The notes: a model not told the origin generated them from the letters alone. A DNA stretch of 64,000 nt from Hoeflea ulvae (GCF_026619435.1 NZ_JAOVZQ010000001.1:2301501-2365500); one strand, 5' to 3'; shown: positions 22,656 through 31,950, numbered from the stretch's first letter. Program-made: numbers and translations.

Positions 22656-24890
22656 ATGGAAGAGTTTGAGGGCGTCGAGATGAACGGTGGAAGCGCGGAG
22701 ATGAGCGGAGCCGGCATCGATCCCGTACCGGAAGCAGCGCCCGCGCTCGATCTCCTCGACAGCCCCGACCGCTTCATCAACCGCGAGTTTTCCTGGCTGC
22801 AATTCAACCGCCGTGTTCTCGACGAGACGCTCAATGTCAGCCATCCGTTGCTCGAGCGGGTGCGGTTCCTGTCGATATCGGCCGCCAATCTCGACGAGTT
22901 CTTCATGGTTCGCGTCGCCGGACTTGAAGGGCAGGTGCGCGAAGGCATCACCAATCGCTCGGCCGATGGGCTGTCACCGAATGAACAGCTTGATCAGATT
23001 CTTGACGAGATCGACGGGCTGCAGCTTGAGCAACAGGCGTCACTGGCGATCCTGCAGCAAAATCTGGCCGCCGAGAACATCTATATCGTGCGCCCCTCGG
23101 TCCTGACCGCGGCGGACATGGTCTGGCTTGAGGACGAGTTCCTGCAATCCATCTTCCCGGTGCTCACCCCGCTTGCGATCGATCCGGCGCACCCGTTCCC
23201 GTTCATTCCCAATCTTGGATTTTCCATCTGCCTGCAGCTTGCGTCCAAGGCCGCCAACGAGCCGATGACGGCGCTGATCCGCCTGCCGGTTGCGCTCAAC
23301 CGCTTTCTGCGACTGCCCGACCTGGACGGCGCCATCCGCTACATCACGCTCGAAGATGTGGTGAGCCTGTTCATCAGCTCGCTCTATCCCGGATACGAGG
23401 TGCGCGGCTCCGGCACATTCCGCATCATCCGTGATTCCGATATCGAGGTGGAGGAAGAGGCCGAGGATCTGGTCCGGCTGTTTGAAAGCGCGCTCAAGCG
23501 CCGCCGTCGCGGCTCGGTCATCCGCATCGAGTTCGATTCGGAACTGCCGCAAAGCCTGCGGGAATTCGTGGTGCACGAGACCAATGTTGCCGAAAACCGC
23601 ATCGCGGTGCTGCCGGGCCTGCTGGCGCTCAACACATTGTCCGAGATCACCAAGGCGCCACGCGACGATCTCAAGTTCGAGCCGTACAACGCCCGGTTTC
23701 CCGAACGCATCCGCGAGCATATGGGCGACACCTTTGCCGCCATCCGGGAAAAGGACCTGGTGGTTCACCACCCGTATGAATCTTTTGACGCGGTGGTCCA
23801 GTTCCTGTTTCAGGCCGCGCGAGATCCCGATGTGCTGGCGATCAAGCAGACGCTGTACCGGACCTCCAATGACAGCCCGATCGTCCGCGCATTGGTCGAT
23901 GCCGCCGAGGCCGGAAAATCCGTGACCGCGCTGGTCGAACTCAAGGCCCGCTTCGACGAGGAGGCCAATATCCGCTGGGCCCGCGATTTGGAGCGTGCCG
24001 GCGTGCAGGTGGTTTTCGGCTTCCTCGAGCTCAAGACCCACGCCAAGATGTCGCTGATTGTCAGGCGCGAGGAGGGCAAGCTGGTGTCCTATTGCCACCT
24101 GGGCACCGGCAATTACCACCCGGTCACCGCCAAGATCTACACCGATCTGTCCTATTTCACCTGCGATCCGCTGATCGCCCGCGACATGGCCCATGTGTTC
24201 AATTTCATCACCGGTTACGGCGAGCCGGAGGGGCTGTTGAAACTGGCGGTGTCGCCGCTCAATCTGCGAACCCGGATTCTCGAAAACATCGAGGCTGAAA
24301 TCGCCCACGCCGCCGCGCACAAGCCGGCAGCGGTGTGGATGAAGATGAACTCGCTGGTCGATCCCGAAATCATCGACGCGCTGTATCGTGCCAGCCAGGC
24401 TGGCGTCGAGATCGACCTGGTGGTGCGCGGCATCTGCTGCCTGCGACCGCAGGTTCCCGGGCTTTCCGAGCACATTCACGTCAAGTCTATCGTCGGCCGG
24501 TTCCTCGAACACAGCCGCATCTACTGTTTCGGCAATGGCCACGGCCTGCCATCCTCGGAAGCGCTGGTCTATATCGGCTCGGCCGATCTGATGCCGCGCA
24601 ATCTCGACCGGCGGGTCGAAACCCTGGTGCCGATCGTCAACAAGACCGTGCATGAACAGGTGCTCTCGCAAATCATGCTGGGCAACATGATCGACAACCA
24701 GCAGAGTTACGAAATCCTGCCCGACGGCACTTCGCGCCGGATCGAACCCGGCAAGGGCGAGGAGCCCTTCAATGCGCAGGTCTATTTCATGACCAACCCG
24801 AGCCTGTCGGGCCGCGGAGAGGCGCTCAAATCCAATGCCCCGAAGCTGATCGCCGACCGATTGGCCCGCACGACACGCAGCAAGCGGTGA
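22656..24890 (+). CDS. ppk: Polyphosphate kinase 1
   Basis: A 744-residue PPK1 that polymerises the gamma-phosphate of ATP into polyphosphate. The N-terminal domain starts [17 protein letters not shown]. The autophosphorylated histidine is in [20 protein letters not shown], and the second conserved His is in [32 protein letters not shown] near the end is also a family marker. The ATG at 22656 behind GGAG is preferred to a TTG 12 bases earlier. It is followed by ppx, so synthesis and breakdown of polyphosphate are encoded side by side. Confidence 0.97.
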   Translation: MEEFEGVEMNGGSAEMSGAGIDPVPEAAPALDLLDSPDRFINREFSWLQFNRRVLDETLNVSHPLLERVRFLSISAANLDEFFMVRVAGLEGQVREGITNRSADGLSPNEQLDQILDEIDGLQLEQQASLAILQQNLAAENIYIVRPSVLTAADMVWLEDEFLQSIFPVLTPLAIDPAHPFPFIPNLGFSICLQLASKAANEPMTALIRLPVALNRFLRLPDLDGAIRYITLEDVVSLFISSLYPGYEVRGSGTFRIIRDSDIEVEEEAEDLVRLFESALKRRRRGSVIRIEFDSELPQSLREFVVHETNVAENRIAVLPGLLALNTLSEITKAPRDDLKFEPYNARFPERIREHMGDTFAAIREKDLVVHHPYESFDAVVQFLFQAARDPDVLAIKQTLYRTSNDSPIVRALVDAAEAGKSVTALVELKARFDEEANIRWARDLERAGVQVVFGFLELKTHAKMSLIVRREEGKLVSYCHLGTGNYHPVTAKIYTDLSYFTCDPLIARDMAHVFNFITGYGEPEGLLKLAVSPLNLRTRILENIEAEIAHAAAHKPAAVWMKMNSLVDPEIIDALYRASQAGVEIDLVVRGICCLRPQVPGLSEHIHVKSIVGRFLEHSRIYCFGNGHGLPSSEALVYIGSADLMPRNLDRRVETLVPIVNKTVHEQVLSQIMLGNMIDNQQSYEILPDGTSRRIEPGKGEEPFNAQVYFMTNPSLSGRGEALKSNAPKLIADRLARTTRSKR

Positions 24891-25086
24891 GGCAGGACGC
24901 CTGTGCTGGCCGGGGCCCGGGCCGGGCGGATCGGCCCGTCAGTCCTGTGGACAGAGCAGTCAAGTGCAAGGTTTAGCGGGTTCCGGATTGGCGCCGATCA
25001 ATATATAAACACGCAAGCCTGTTGTCCCTGAACCCGCTTTTGGCTCGCGCCGAACGGGTCGTCCAAACCGCGAAGTGCACGTAGCA

Positions 25087-26613
25087 ATGGTGGAATCGGA
25101 AGCCCAGGGGCGTTTGCCAGGTATTCATCCTGTGTCCGTTGTCGATATCGGCTCCAACTCGGTTCGCCTTGTCATTTACGAGGGGCTCAGCCGGGCGCCG
25201 TCGGTGCTGTTCAACGAGAAGGTTCTGTGCGGTCTGGGCAAGGGTCTGGTGGCCACCGGGCGGATGGATGATGCCGGCATTGCCCGCGCGCTGGCCGCGC
25301 TCAAGCGGTTCCGCGCCCTCTCCGAGCAGGCCCGCGCTTCTGAAATGCATGTTCTGGCCACGGCGGCTGCCCGCGAGGCCGAAAACGGCGCCGCTTTCGT
25401 TGCCGATGCGGAAGCGATTCTGGGCTGCCGCATCCGGCTGCTGACCGGCGAAGAGGAAGCCCGGTTCTCGGCACTGGGCGTGATCTCGGGCTATTTCCGG
25501 CCCGATGGCATTGCCGGCGACCTTGGCGGTGGGTCGCTTGAACTCGTCGACGTCAGCAACACCACCCATTCGGGCGAGCAAACCTTGCCGCTTGGCGGTC
25601 TGCGCCTGTCGGAAATGTCCGGAAATTCGATTTCCAAGGCCCGCGTCATCGTCAAGCGCGAACTGGCGAAATCGCCGGTGCTGAGCGGCGGGGCAGGGCG
25701 GACCTTCTATGCGGTGGGCGGCACATGGCGTAACATCGCCAAGCTGCACATGGAGATAAACAACTATCCGCTGCACATGATGCAGGCCTACGAGATCAAT
25801 GCCCAGCCGGCGATCGACTTTCTGGGCGAAGTCGCTGCGATGAAGCAATCCAAGATCAATGCGATCAAGGCGATCTCGAGAAACCGCCGCGGCCTGTTGC
25901 CCTATGGCGCGGTGGCGCTGCAAGAGACGCTGATTGCCATGAAGGCTGCGCGGGTCAGCTTTTCGGCGCTCGGTGTGCGCGAGGGCTATCTCTATTCCCT
26001 GCTGGGCCCGGCGGAAGCGGCGCGCGACCCGCTGCTGACCGCCGCCGGTGAACTGGCGATACTGCGCGCCCGCTCGCCCGAGCATGCCCGCGAACTGGCC
26101 GCCTGGACCGGGCGCATGTTCCCTGTCTTCGGCGTGCATGAAACCGAGGAGGATGCGCGTTACCGTCAGGCCGCATGCCTGATGGCCGACATTTCCTGGC
26201 GTGCCCATCCCGATTACCGCGGCCTGCAGGCGCTCAACATCATCGCCCACGGCACCTTCACCGGCATCACCCATGGTGGGCGCGCCTATATCGCGCTGGC
26301 CAATTATTTCCGCTTTGAAGGCCTCAACGAGGACGGCGCGTCCTCTGGTCTCGCCGCCATTGCCGGTCCAAAATATCTCGATTATGCCAAATTGCTCGGC
26401 GGCATGTTGCGCGTGGTCTATCTGTTTTCAGCCTCGATGCCGGGAATGGTGCCGCAGCTTTCCTTCGCACCGGCCGAACCCGCCGATGGCGATGTCGATA
26501 TCGTCCTGCTGGTGCCGCGCTCCTGCGAGGCCTTTGTCGGCGAGCGGCTGGAAGGCCGGTTGCAGCAACTCGCCAAGCTGACCGGCAAGCGTCTCGGTTT
26601 TCGGGTCGGCTGA
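25087..26613 (+). CDS. ppx: Exopolyphosphatase (Ppx/GppA family)
   Basis: A 508-residue ASKHA-fold phosphatase. The phosphate-1 motif is SVVDIGSNSVRLVIYEG near residue 20, the catalytic-glutamate region is LLTGEEEARFSALGV, and the phosphate-2 motif is IAGDLGGGSLELVDV. The remaining C-terminal helical part includes an HD-like region as in longer Ppx proteins. It removes terminal phosphate from polyphosphate, or from pppGpp in GppA-like members. A GTG at 25075 is an alternative start. It follows ppk after about 196 bp in which I see no gene. Confidence 0.94.
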   Translation: MVESEAQGRLPGIHPVSVVDIGSNSVRLVIYEGLSRAPSVLFNEKVLCGLGKGLVATGRMDDAGIARALAALKRFRALSEQARASEMHVLATAAAREAENGAAFVADAEAILGCRIRLLTGEEEARFSALGVISGYFRPDGIAGDLGGGSLELVDVSNTTHSGEQTLPLGGLRLSEMSGNSISKARVIVKRELAKSPVLSGGAGRTFYAVGGTWRNIAKLHMEINNYPLHMMQAYEINAQPAIDFLGEVAAMKQSKINAIKAISRNRRGLLPYGAVALQETLIAMKAARVSFSALGVREGYLYSLLGPAEAARDPLLTAAGELAILRARSPEHARELAAWTGRMFPVFGVHETEEDARYRQAACLMADISWRAHPDYRGLQALNIIAHGTFTGITHGGRAYIALANYFRFEGLNEDGASSGLAAIAGPKYLDYAKLLGGMLRVVYLFSASMPGMVPQLSFAPAEPADGDVDIVLLVPRSCEAFVGERLEGRLQQLAKLTGKRLGFRVG

Positions 26614-26988
26614 AACCCGGTCTTTGCGTCGGTTTGAGCCAACACTCGCTGGTCTGCTGATCACAATGCTTGGGGGGCTGTCCGACGCTGCTGGTGAGGG
26701 CACTGCTTCCGGCGACTGGACAAAGAAAAAGGCCGGGCGAAATTCGCACCGACCTTCCTGACTTGCCTCAACACACACTGCCAGTACATCCGTGGTCAGG
26801 GTGGAGACAAATTTCTTTGTTAATCTCAATATGGGGTATCCTTTCCCCATTGCAAGGGCCAGCGCTCAAAGTTTTTATGAGGCCGCAGACAAAATGATAG
26901 TTCCGTAAGGCATCATCATCCCGGGATAGGGCCTGGAGGGGTAGCCGCATCCCGGGATGGCAAGGCCCAAAAGGCTTTGCACTTGATC
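26614..26988. other. Convergent intergenic region with a leftward terminator and two identical palindromes
   Basis: This 375-bp gap separates ppx from the convergent DUF1428 gene. It holds a hairpin with a minus-strand T-run (26726-26755) and two copies of the palindrome ATCCCGGGAT at 26918-26927 and 26949-26958, the second extending to the 12-base CATCCCGGGATG. Short frames inside lack ribosome binding sites and family resemblance, so I call no gene. Confidence 0.5.
26726..26755 (-). terminator. Leftward terminator, probably of the TetR-headed operon
   Basis: On the minus strand an imperfect GGTCGG/GGCCGG stem around the palindrome GCGAA-T-TTCGC is followed by TTTTTCTTT. It lies about 235 bp beyond the DUF1428 stop codon, and no closer leftward terminator is visible. 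Confidence 0.5.
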
Positions 26989-27342
26989 CTAAACGTCAAG
27001 AATGACCTCGAAACCGCCGTAGATCATGCGCTTGCCGTCAAACGGCATGGTTGCCGGATCGTAGTTCATCCGCGAATCCTTCATCACCTTTTCCATGCCT
27101 GCCGTCTGGGTTGCCTTGTCGGGCCACCAGACCCAGGAGAAGACCACGGTTTCGTTGTCTTTGGCCTGGACCGCCAACGGCATCGAGGTCAGTTTACCGT
27201 CAGGGACGTCGTCGCCCCATGCCTCGACCACCTGGGTGGCGCCGTGATCCTTGAATATCGCAGCTGCGATATTGGCCATATCGAGATAATCCTGCTTTTT
27301 GTCATTCGGCACCGCCGCCATGAACCCGCTCACATATGCCAT
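26989..27342 (-). CDS. DUF1428 domain-containing protein
   Basis: A 117-residue protein matching DUF1428 over its whole length: MAYVSGFMAAVPNDKKQDYLDMA at the start, HGATQVVEAWGDDVPDGKLTSMPLAV, and ETVVFSWVWWPDK, ending KRMIYGGFEVILDV. The fold is a dimeric alpha/beta ferredoxin-like barrel and no activity is established. It is the last gene of the leftward operon that starts with tetR at 30443, 18 bp after a VOC-protein gene, and so is probably regulated by that repressor. Confidence 0.9.
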   Translation of the reverse strand: MAYVSGFMAAVPNDKKQDYLDMANIAAAIFKDHGATQVVEAWGDDVPDGKLTSMPLAVQAKDNETVVFSWVWWPDKATQTAGMEKVMKDSRMNYDPATMPFDGKRMIYGGFEVILDV

Positions 27343-27360
27343 GCTACTCTCCTCTCTGGT

Positions 27361-28287
27361 TTAACCTCTGGCTGCCGCTTCCAGTGCGGCGATATCGAAT
27401 TTGCCCATGGTCAGCATTGCTTTCATCAACCGGTCGGCTGTGGCCTGATCATTGGACGCCATCAGCCGCTCCATGACGGTCGGGGTGATTTGCCAGGAGA
27501 CGCCGAACCTGTCTTTCAGCCAGCCGCACCGGCTCTCCTGTCCACCCTCTGCCGTAAGCTCGTCCCAGTAGCGGTCGATCTCGGCCTGGGTCTCGCAAGA
27601 CACCATCAGCGACACGCCTTCGGTGAAGCCGAACCCGTGTGATCCAGGACCGTCCATGATGATGAAGTCCTGACCGAACAGGGTGAAACGGCCAAACAGC
27701 ACCGTGGCCGCGTGCTCGCCCTCCGCCGCGTCGCGATATTGCACCGGCCCTGTCGCGGACCCGGGGAAGGTGTGCGTGTAGAGCGCGATCGCCTCTGCGG
27801 CGCGGCCGTAAATGCCCTCGGTAAACATCAGCGCCGGTGTGATCGCCGGGCCGTTGCCTGGTTGCCTGCGCAGCATGATCTGCCAGGACACGCCGTAGCG
27901 GTCATTGAGCCAGCCATAGCAATCGCTCCACGGATAGCTGTCGAGCGGCATCAGCTCCGAGCCGCCGTCGCTGAGCGCGGCCCACAGGGCCTTGACCTCG
28001 GCTTCGGTGTCGAATTCGACGAACAGCGAGATGGACGGGGTCGGCTTGAAGGCCGGTCCGCCATTGAGGCCGGAAAAGCGCCGGCCGGCGAGTTCGAAAC
28101 CCGCCACCATCACCTTGCCTGCCGGCTGGCCGTGCACCTCGCGGCCTTCCTCGCCGTAGTGGCTCAAGTGAGTGATGCGGCTGTCTGCAAAAAGGCTGGT
28201 GTAAAACATCGCTGCCTCCTCGGCCTGGCTGTCAAACCAGATGAAGGGGGTGATGATCTGCCTGGAATCTCCGTTGGGTTTTCCCAT
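27361..28287 (-). CDS. Tandem VOC-superfamily (PhnB-like) protein
   Basis: A 308-residue protein with two PhnB-like 3-dmu-9_3-mt domains. The first is residues 8-150 (ITPFIWFDSQAEEAAMFYTSLF ... DRYGVSWQIMLRR) and the second about 155-290 (ITPALMFTEGIYGRAAEAIALYTHTF ... KDRFGVSWQITPTVM). The repeated YGVSWQI/FGVSWQI segment marks each domain. The start at 28287 follows GGGAGGA. Such proteins often bind or modify small hydrophobic compounds; none is assigned here. A single-domain VOC relative occurs at 29386-29811 in the same operon. Confidence 0.9.
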   Translation of the reverse strand: MGKPNGDSRQIITPFIWFDSQAEEAAMFYTSLFADSRITHLSHYGEEGREVHGQPAGKVMVAGFELAGRRFSGLNGGPAFKPTPSISLFVEFDTEAEVKALWAALSDGGSELMPLDSYPWSDCYGWLNDRYGVSWQIMLRRQPGNGPAITPALMFTEGIYGRAAEAIALYTHTFPGSATGPVQYRDAAEGEHAATVLFGRFTLFGQDFIIMDGPGSHGFGFTEGVSLMVSCETQAEIDRYWDELTAEGGQESRCGWLKDRFGVSWQITPTVMERLMASNDQATADRLMKAMLTMGKFDIAALEAAARG

Positions 28288-28309
28288 GATAGTCCTCCCG
28301 TTAGCCTGG

Positions 28310-28540
28310 CTACTTGGCCGGCATCTGCTTGATGTTGGTAAACAGCGCCCAGATCGCCATGGCGTGGCCCCGGCCGAGATCAAAATCCTGTTTCAGCCAT
28401 GCGACCACGTCACCGGCCTTCACTCCCTTTGCGACCTTGCCGTCTTCGAGCAGACCGCGGGTTTCCGCGAGCTGGCGGAGCTGGTCCGGGGTCTTTCCCG
28501 TTTTTGCCTTGATGGTATCAAGATAGGCCTGAAAACTCAT
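28310..28540 (-). CDS. DUF4287 domain-containing protein
   Basis: A 76-residue small protein matching DUF4287: MSFQAYLDTIKAKTGKTPDQLRQLAETRGLLEDGKVAKGVKAGDVVAWLKQDFDLGRGHAMAIW is split over residues 1-65 with the characteristic KTGK, GVKAGDVVAWLK and LGRGHAMA segments. No function is known for the family. It frequently accompanies VOC and SRPBCC-type proteins, as here. Its ATG overlaps a TGA that ends the open frame running on from the upstream DUF899 gene. A VOC gene follows after 22 bp. Confidence 0.87.
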   Translation of the reverse strand: MSFQAYLDTIKAKTGKTPDQLRQLAETRGLLEDGKVAKGVKAGDVVAWLKQDFDLGRGHAMAIWALFTNIKQMPAK

Positions 28541-28662
28541 GCTTGTGCTCCTCGAGGTTGGTGTTCCGTGCCACGCAGGACCAGCGGCGGCGTGACGGGT
28601 GTGATGGTGTCGAAGTTCGGTGCCGCATCGGCTTTGGCCTGGTTCTGCGCCCACCCCTTCTG

Positions 28663-29358
28663 TCAGGCCTGCGCTCGTGCAAGCCGGCGCGCGGCACTCG
28701 GCGCGGATGGCTGCGCATCATATTCGTCGTGGCGCCGCCACCATTGATAGGGCGCGTCCTGAGGCACGCCCTCTGGCGCATCCTGCCAGGTCTCCTGCCG
28801 GCCATAGGGGGTGATGTCGAGCAGCGCCATCGGCGTGCCCAGCGTCTCCACGCCACGGTAGCTGGTGTAGTAGGTCCGCATGATGCCGTCGTCCGTGCGC
28901 AGGAAGACATTGAGGCCGAAACCTCGGTCGATTCCGAAATCATCGCCGAAGCTGTCAATGCTCTGGTAGAACGGCATGCTCCAGCCCATGCGCCGCTTGT
29001 AGCGTTCGATTTCCGGCGACGGAGCCCGGGCAACGAAGGCGAGTGTCACGTCGCGGGCATTGAGATGGGCCAAATGCGGAATGTGATCGCCGAACATGCT
29101 GCAGCCGGCGCACGGCGCAGGGTCGGCCGGCTTGAGCATGTGATGATAGACGATCAGCTGGCTGCGGCCCTCGAACAGACCTTCAAGATCGGTGTCTCCG
29201 GCCGGGCCGGTGAAGCGGTAGTCCGTTTTCACCCTGAGCCATGGCAGCCTCCGGCGATCGGCGGCAATGCGGTCCAATGCCTCGGTGGCGGCCTTTTCCT
29301 GTGCCAGTTGGCGCGCATGGGCCTCCATCCATTCGGCCTCGTCGACAATCCTGTTCAT
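28663..29358 (-). CDS. DUF899 family thioredoxin-like protein
   Basis: A 231-residue protein of the DUF899 family. Markers are LPWLRVKTDYRFTGPAGDTDLEGLFEGRSQLIVYHHMLKP at residues 38-77, the cysteine pair in PAPCAGCSMFGDHIPHLAHLNARD (CxxC, thioredoxin-like), and MPFYQSIDSFGDDFG. The fold resembles thioredoxin or AhpC, so a redox role is plausible but not shown. It sits in the TetR-headed operon between two VOC-type genes. After its TGA the same frame stays open for 41 codons until a TGA overlapping the DUF4287 start, which may mean an ancestrally longer protein. Confidence 0.9.
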   Translation of the reverse strand: MNRIVDEAEWMEAHARQLAQEKAATEALDRIAADRRRLPWLRVKTDYRFTGPAGDTDLEGLFEGRSQLIVYHHMLKPADPAPCAGCSMFGDHIPHLAHLNARDVTLAFVARAPSPEIERYKRRMGWSMPFYQSIDSFGDDFGIDRGFGLNVFLRTDDGIMRTYYTSYRGVETLGTPMALLDITPYGRQETWQDAPEGVPQDAPYQWWRRHDEYDAQPSAPSAARRLARAQA

Positions 29359-29385
29359 GTCATCCTCCCTTGAAATGACCGGTGC

Positions 29386-29811
29386 TCAACCGGCCCGTTG
29401 CTTCTCGATTGCTGGTTCGTTGAAGGCCCATTCCAGTCCGAACGGGTCGTGGACGCGGCCGAACCGGTCGCCCCAGAATTCAAGCTTGAGCGGTGAGAGC
29501 ACCTCGCATCCGGCCCCGACCGCGCGGTCCCACCAGAGATCTCCATCGGCGATCACCAGTTGCAGCAGAAAATTGCTGCCCGACGAGGGGGCGCTTCCGT
29601 GATCGGGGAAGGGGTCCATCATCATCACCATGCCGTCATTGATTTCGATGCTGGCATTGAGCACCCGGCCGTCCTCGCTGCGGGCCACCTCGCCACGCAG
29701 CACGGCGCCGAAGGCACGGGTGTAGAACTCGATGGCCTTGTCGGCACCCTCGACGGTGACGTAGGGGATCACGCCTCGCATCAGGCGCTTGTAATCGGAA
29801 GGACTGCTCAT
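29386..29811 (-). CDS. VOC family protein (glyoxalase/bleomycin-resistance-like)
   Basis: A 141-residue single VOC domain. MRGVIPYVTVEGADKAIEFYTRAFGAVLRGEV opens the domain, LNASIEINDGMVMMMDPFPDHGSAP is the central part, and FGRVHDPFGLEWAFNEP is the typical closing segment with the metal-ligand-like HDPFG..W. The start at 29811 overlaps the stop of tetR by four bases (ATGA), so it is the first structural gene of the operon and translationally coupled to its regulator. The substrate is unknown; resistance to, or isomerisation of, a small molecule is possible. Confidence 0.92.
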   Translation of the reverse strand: MSSPSDYKRLMRGVIPYVTVEGADKAIEFYTRAFGAVLRGEVARSEDGRVLNASIEINDGMVMMMDPFPDHGSAPSSGSNFLLQLVIADGDLWWDRAVGAGCEVLSPLKLEFWGDRFGRVHDPFGLEWAFNEPAIEKQRAG

Positions 29812-30443
29812 GCGGCTTTCTCCTCTGGCTGGTTGAACAACAGCGTCACGTAACGCTTGAGATGCGCGACACTGTCGATGGCGACCGACATGGAATCCTC
29901 TGCCTTGGCGAGGATGAATGCACCCTGCAGCACAGCCTGGGTGTGCAGCGCCAGGCTCTCGGCGGTCCACCCGGCATCGCTCATGCCGCGCGCGTCCATC
30001 GCCGCCTGGATGTCGGGCGCCAGCGTGTGCGCATGGCCGGCAATGGAGGCATGGCAGGCGTCACGGATCGCCGGCGCTGTCAGATAGGTCTCCTGCACCA
30101 TGGTGCCGACCAGGCAGGTGTAGTCCGGCAATTCTCCGGCCAGCAATTGGCGGCGGAAATCGATATAGCCCAGCACCCGGTCGAGCGGATCGGCGTGGTC
30201 GTGATAGGGCGCCGCGGCAAACAGTTCACTGGTGAATTCCGACCAGTATTCGGCAGCGGCAACGCCCAGCGCTTCCTTGCTCTTGAAGTGATGAAAGAAC
30301 GCGCCCTTGGTCACCCCGGCTGCGGCGCAGAGCTCGTCAACGCTCGTGCCGGAATAGCCCTTGGACCGGATCACGGCAAAACCCGCGGCCAACAATTTGT
30401 CGCGGGCGGATTGCGGCGGTGGGGCGGTCTCGCGGTCGGTCAT
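29808..30443 (-). CDS. TetR/AcrR family regulator heading the VOC/DUF operon
   Basis: A 211-residue repressor. The helix-turn-helix part is DKLLAAGFAVIRSKGYSGTSVDELCAAAGVTKGAFFHHFKSKEAL, about residues 15-58. The C-terminal domain (YTCLVGTMVQETYLTAPAIRDACHASIAGHAHTLAPDI) is of the TetR_C type common in AcuR- and YcdC-like proteins. ATG codons at 30446 and 30443 are adjacent; the second is better spaced from GGAG. A 28-bp operator with 10-bp arms lies 20 bp upstream, so it should repress its own operon. It is divergent from the second CFA-type gene, which may share the control region. Confidence 0.93.
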   Translation of the reverse strand: MTDRETAPPPQSARDKLLAAGFAVIRSKGYSGTSVDELCAAAGVTKGAFFHHFKSKEALGVAAAEYWSEFTSELFAAAPYHDHADPLDRVLGYIDFRRQLLAGELPDYTCLVGTMVQETYLTAPAIRDACHASIAGHAHTLAPDIQAAMDARGMSDAGWTAESLALHTQAVLQGAFILAKAEDSMSVAIDSVAHLKRYVTLLFNQPEEKAA

Positions 30444-30462
30444 CATCGGCTCCAGATTTGCA

Positions 30463-30490
30463 CCAACATACCGACTGGTTGGTATGTTGG
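30463..30490. promoter_or_regulatory. TetR operator of the VOC/DUF operon
   Basis: A perfect inverted repeat with 10-bp arms, CCAACATACC at 30463-30472 and GGTATGTTGG at 30481-30490, surrounds the 8-bp spacer GACTGGTT. It lies just upstream of the tetR start, where a bound dimer would block leftward transcription. Confidence 0.85.
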
Positions 30491-30646
30491 CAAGAGGCTT
30501 TGCACCGGCTTGCGTAACAAGGGTTCTGTGGCATTCGAGGTTGCCTTGGCGGGCAGGTGGCCTACAAGGGGGCGAACTGATTGAAGACCGGACCCAGAGC
30601 CGGTTCGCTGTCGCCCGGGCGATGGTATTTTGAGGAGCAAGTGTCG

Positions 30647-31942
30647 ATGAGCGCCAAGGGCCGTCTGAAAAGTTTCCGCAAACTCCTGGCTCATGCGCGC
30701 AAGGTTCTGGAACTCGACATCGCATTCAGGCTCTGGGACGGCTCCACCGTGCCCGAAAGCGCCGAGCCCGGCGGCTTTACGATTGTTCTGGCCGACGAAG
30801 GCCTGGTTGCGGCGCTGATGCGCTCTCCCAATCCCGAAACCCTGCTCAATCTCTGGGTGTCCAGGCGCATCGATTTTGAAAATGGCGACATGTTCGATCT
30901 GGTCGCACGCCGGCCCAAGGTCCGCACCCGGCAGATCCGGGCGCAGCTCAGCAAGTTTCTCGTTTTCAACACGCTGCGCAAATTCATGTTTGTCGGCAAG
31001 GGTGGACCATGGCCGCTGAGCGATCAACCCGACGAGAAACCGTCCGACGGCAATGCCGAGGAAAACCAGAAGAACATCGCCTACCACTACGATGTCTCCA
31101 ACGCGTTCTACCAGCTCTTCCTCGACGAGCAGATGGTCTACACCTGCGGTTACTGCACCCTGTGGGACAATGACATTGACCAGATGCAGCGCGACAAGCT
31201 GGAGATGATCTGCCGCAAGCTGCGGCTGCAGCCGGGCGACAGGATGCTCGACATCGGCTTTGGCTGGGGCTCGCTGGCGCTCTATGCGGCGGCCAATTTC
31301 GGCGTGCATGTCACCGGCGTTACCCTGTCCGAGCGGCAGCTGGAATTTGCCACGGCCAGGGCCGAAAAGCTCGGGCTGTCGGACCGGGTCGATTTCGTGC
31401 TGCTCGATTATGCCAAGGTGGAGGGCGAATTCGACAAGATCTCATCGATCGGCATGCATGAAGCCATCGGCATCGACAACTACCCGACCTATTATTCAAC
31501 CATTGCCAGGGTGCTCAAGCCCGGCGGTATCTATCTGCATCACGCCATCACCCGGCCCGCCAAGAAGGACGCCAAGACCTTCCGCAAGAAGAACAAGGAG
31601 TTTGCGCTGCTGACCAAATACATTTTCCCCGGCGGCGAGCTCGATCACATCGGCAACACGGTGATGAACCTGGAGCAGCATGGCTTCGAGGTGCATGATG
31701 TCGAGAACTGGCGCGAGCATTACCAGCGCACCTGCAAGCTCTGGCATGACCGGCTGCTGGCCAATTACGACGCGGCAGTGGCCGAGGTCGGCGAGGTCAA
31801 GACACGGCTGTGGCTGGTCTATCTCGGCGGCTGTTCGATTGCGTTTGAGCGCAACACCGTGCGGCTCTACCAGACTGTGACAACCAAGGTCCGTCGCGGA
31901 CCGGCGGGACTGCCGCCGACCCGGGCTGATTTGTACCGATAG
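30647..31942 (+). CDS. Cyclopropane-fatty-acyl-phospholipid synthase family protein (second paralogue)
   Basis: A 431-residue SAM-dependent lipid methyltransferase. Motif I reads LDIGFGWGSLALYAA at residues 201-215, with Phe where the first paralogue has Cys. AYHYDVSNAFYQLFLDEQMVYTCGYC at about 145-170 and SIGMHEAIGIDNYPTYY are further Cfa features. The start at 30647 follows GAGGAG; a GTG six bases earlier is the alternative. It is divergent from tetR, but I see no second operator near its own start. The sequence differs widely from the first paralogue, so they are unlikely to be recent duplicates. Confidence 0.92.
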   Translation: MSAKGRLKSFRKLLAHARKVLELDIAFRLWDGSTVPESAEPGGFTIVLADEGLVAALMRSPNPETLLNLWVSRRIDFENGDMFDLVARRPKVRTRQIRAQLSKFLVFNTLRKFMFVGKGGPWPLSDQPDEKPSDGNAEENQKNIAYHYDVSNAFYQLFLDEQMVYTCGYCTLWDNDIDQMQRDKLEMICRKLRLQPGDRMLDIGFGWGSLALYAAANFGVHVTGVTLSERQLEFATARAEKLGLSDRVDFVLLDYAKVEGEFDKISSIGMHEAIGIDNYPTYYSTIARVLKPGGIYLHHAITRPAKKDAKTFRKKNKEFALLTKYIFPGGELDHIGNTVMNLEQHGFEVHDVENWREHYQRTCKLWHDRLLANYDAAVAEVGEVKTRLWLVYLGGCSIAFERNTVRLYQTVTTKVRRGPAGLPPTRADLYR

Positions 31943-31950
31943 GCGGAAGC

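Noticed and set aside
26670..26950. Short ORFs in the gap after ppx
   Set aside because: No ribosome binding sites, no family similarity, and the frames run through a terminator-like hairpin.
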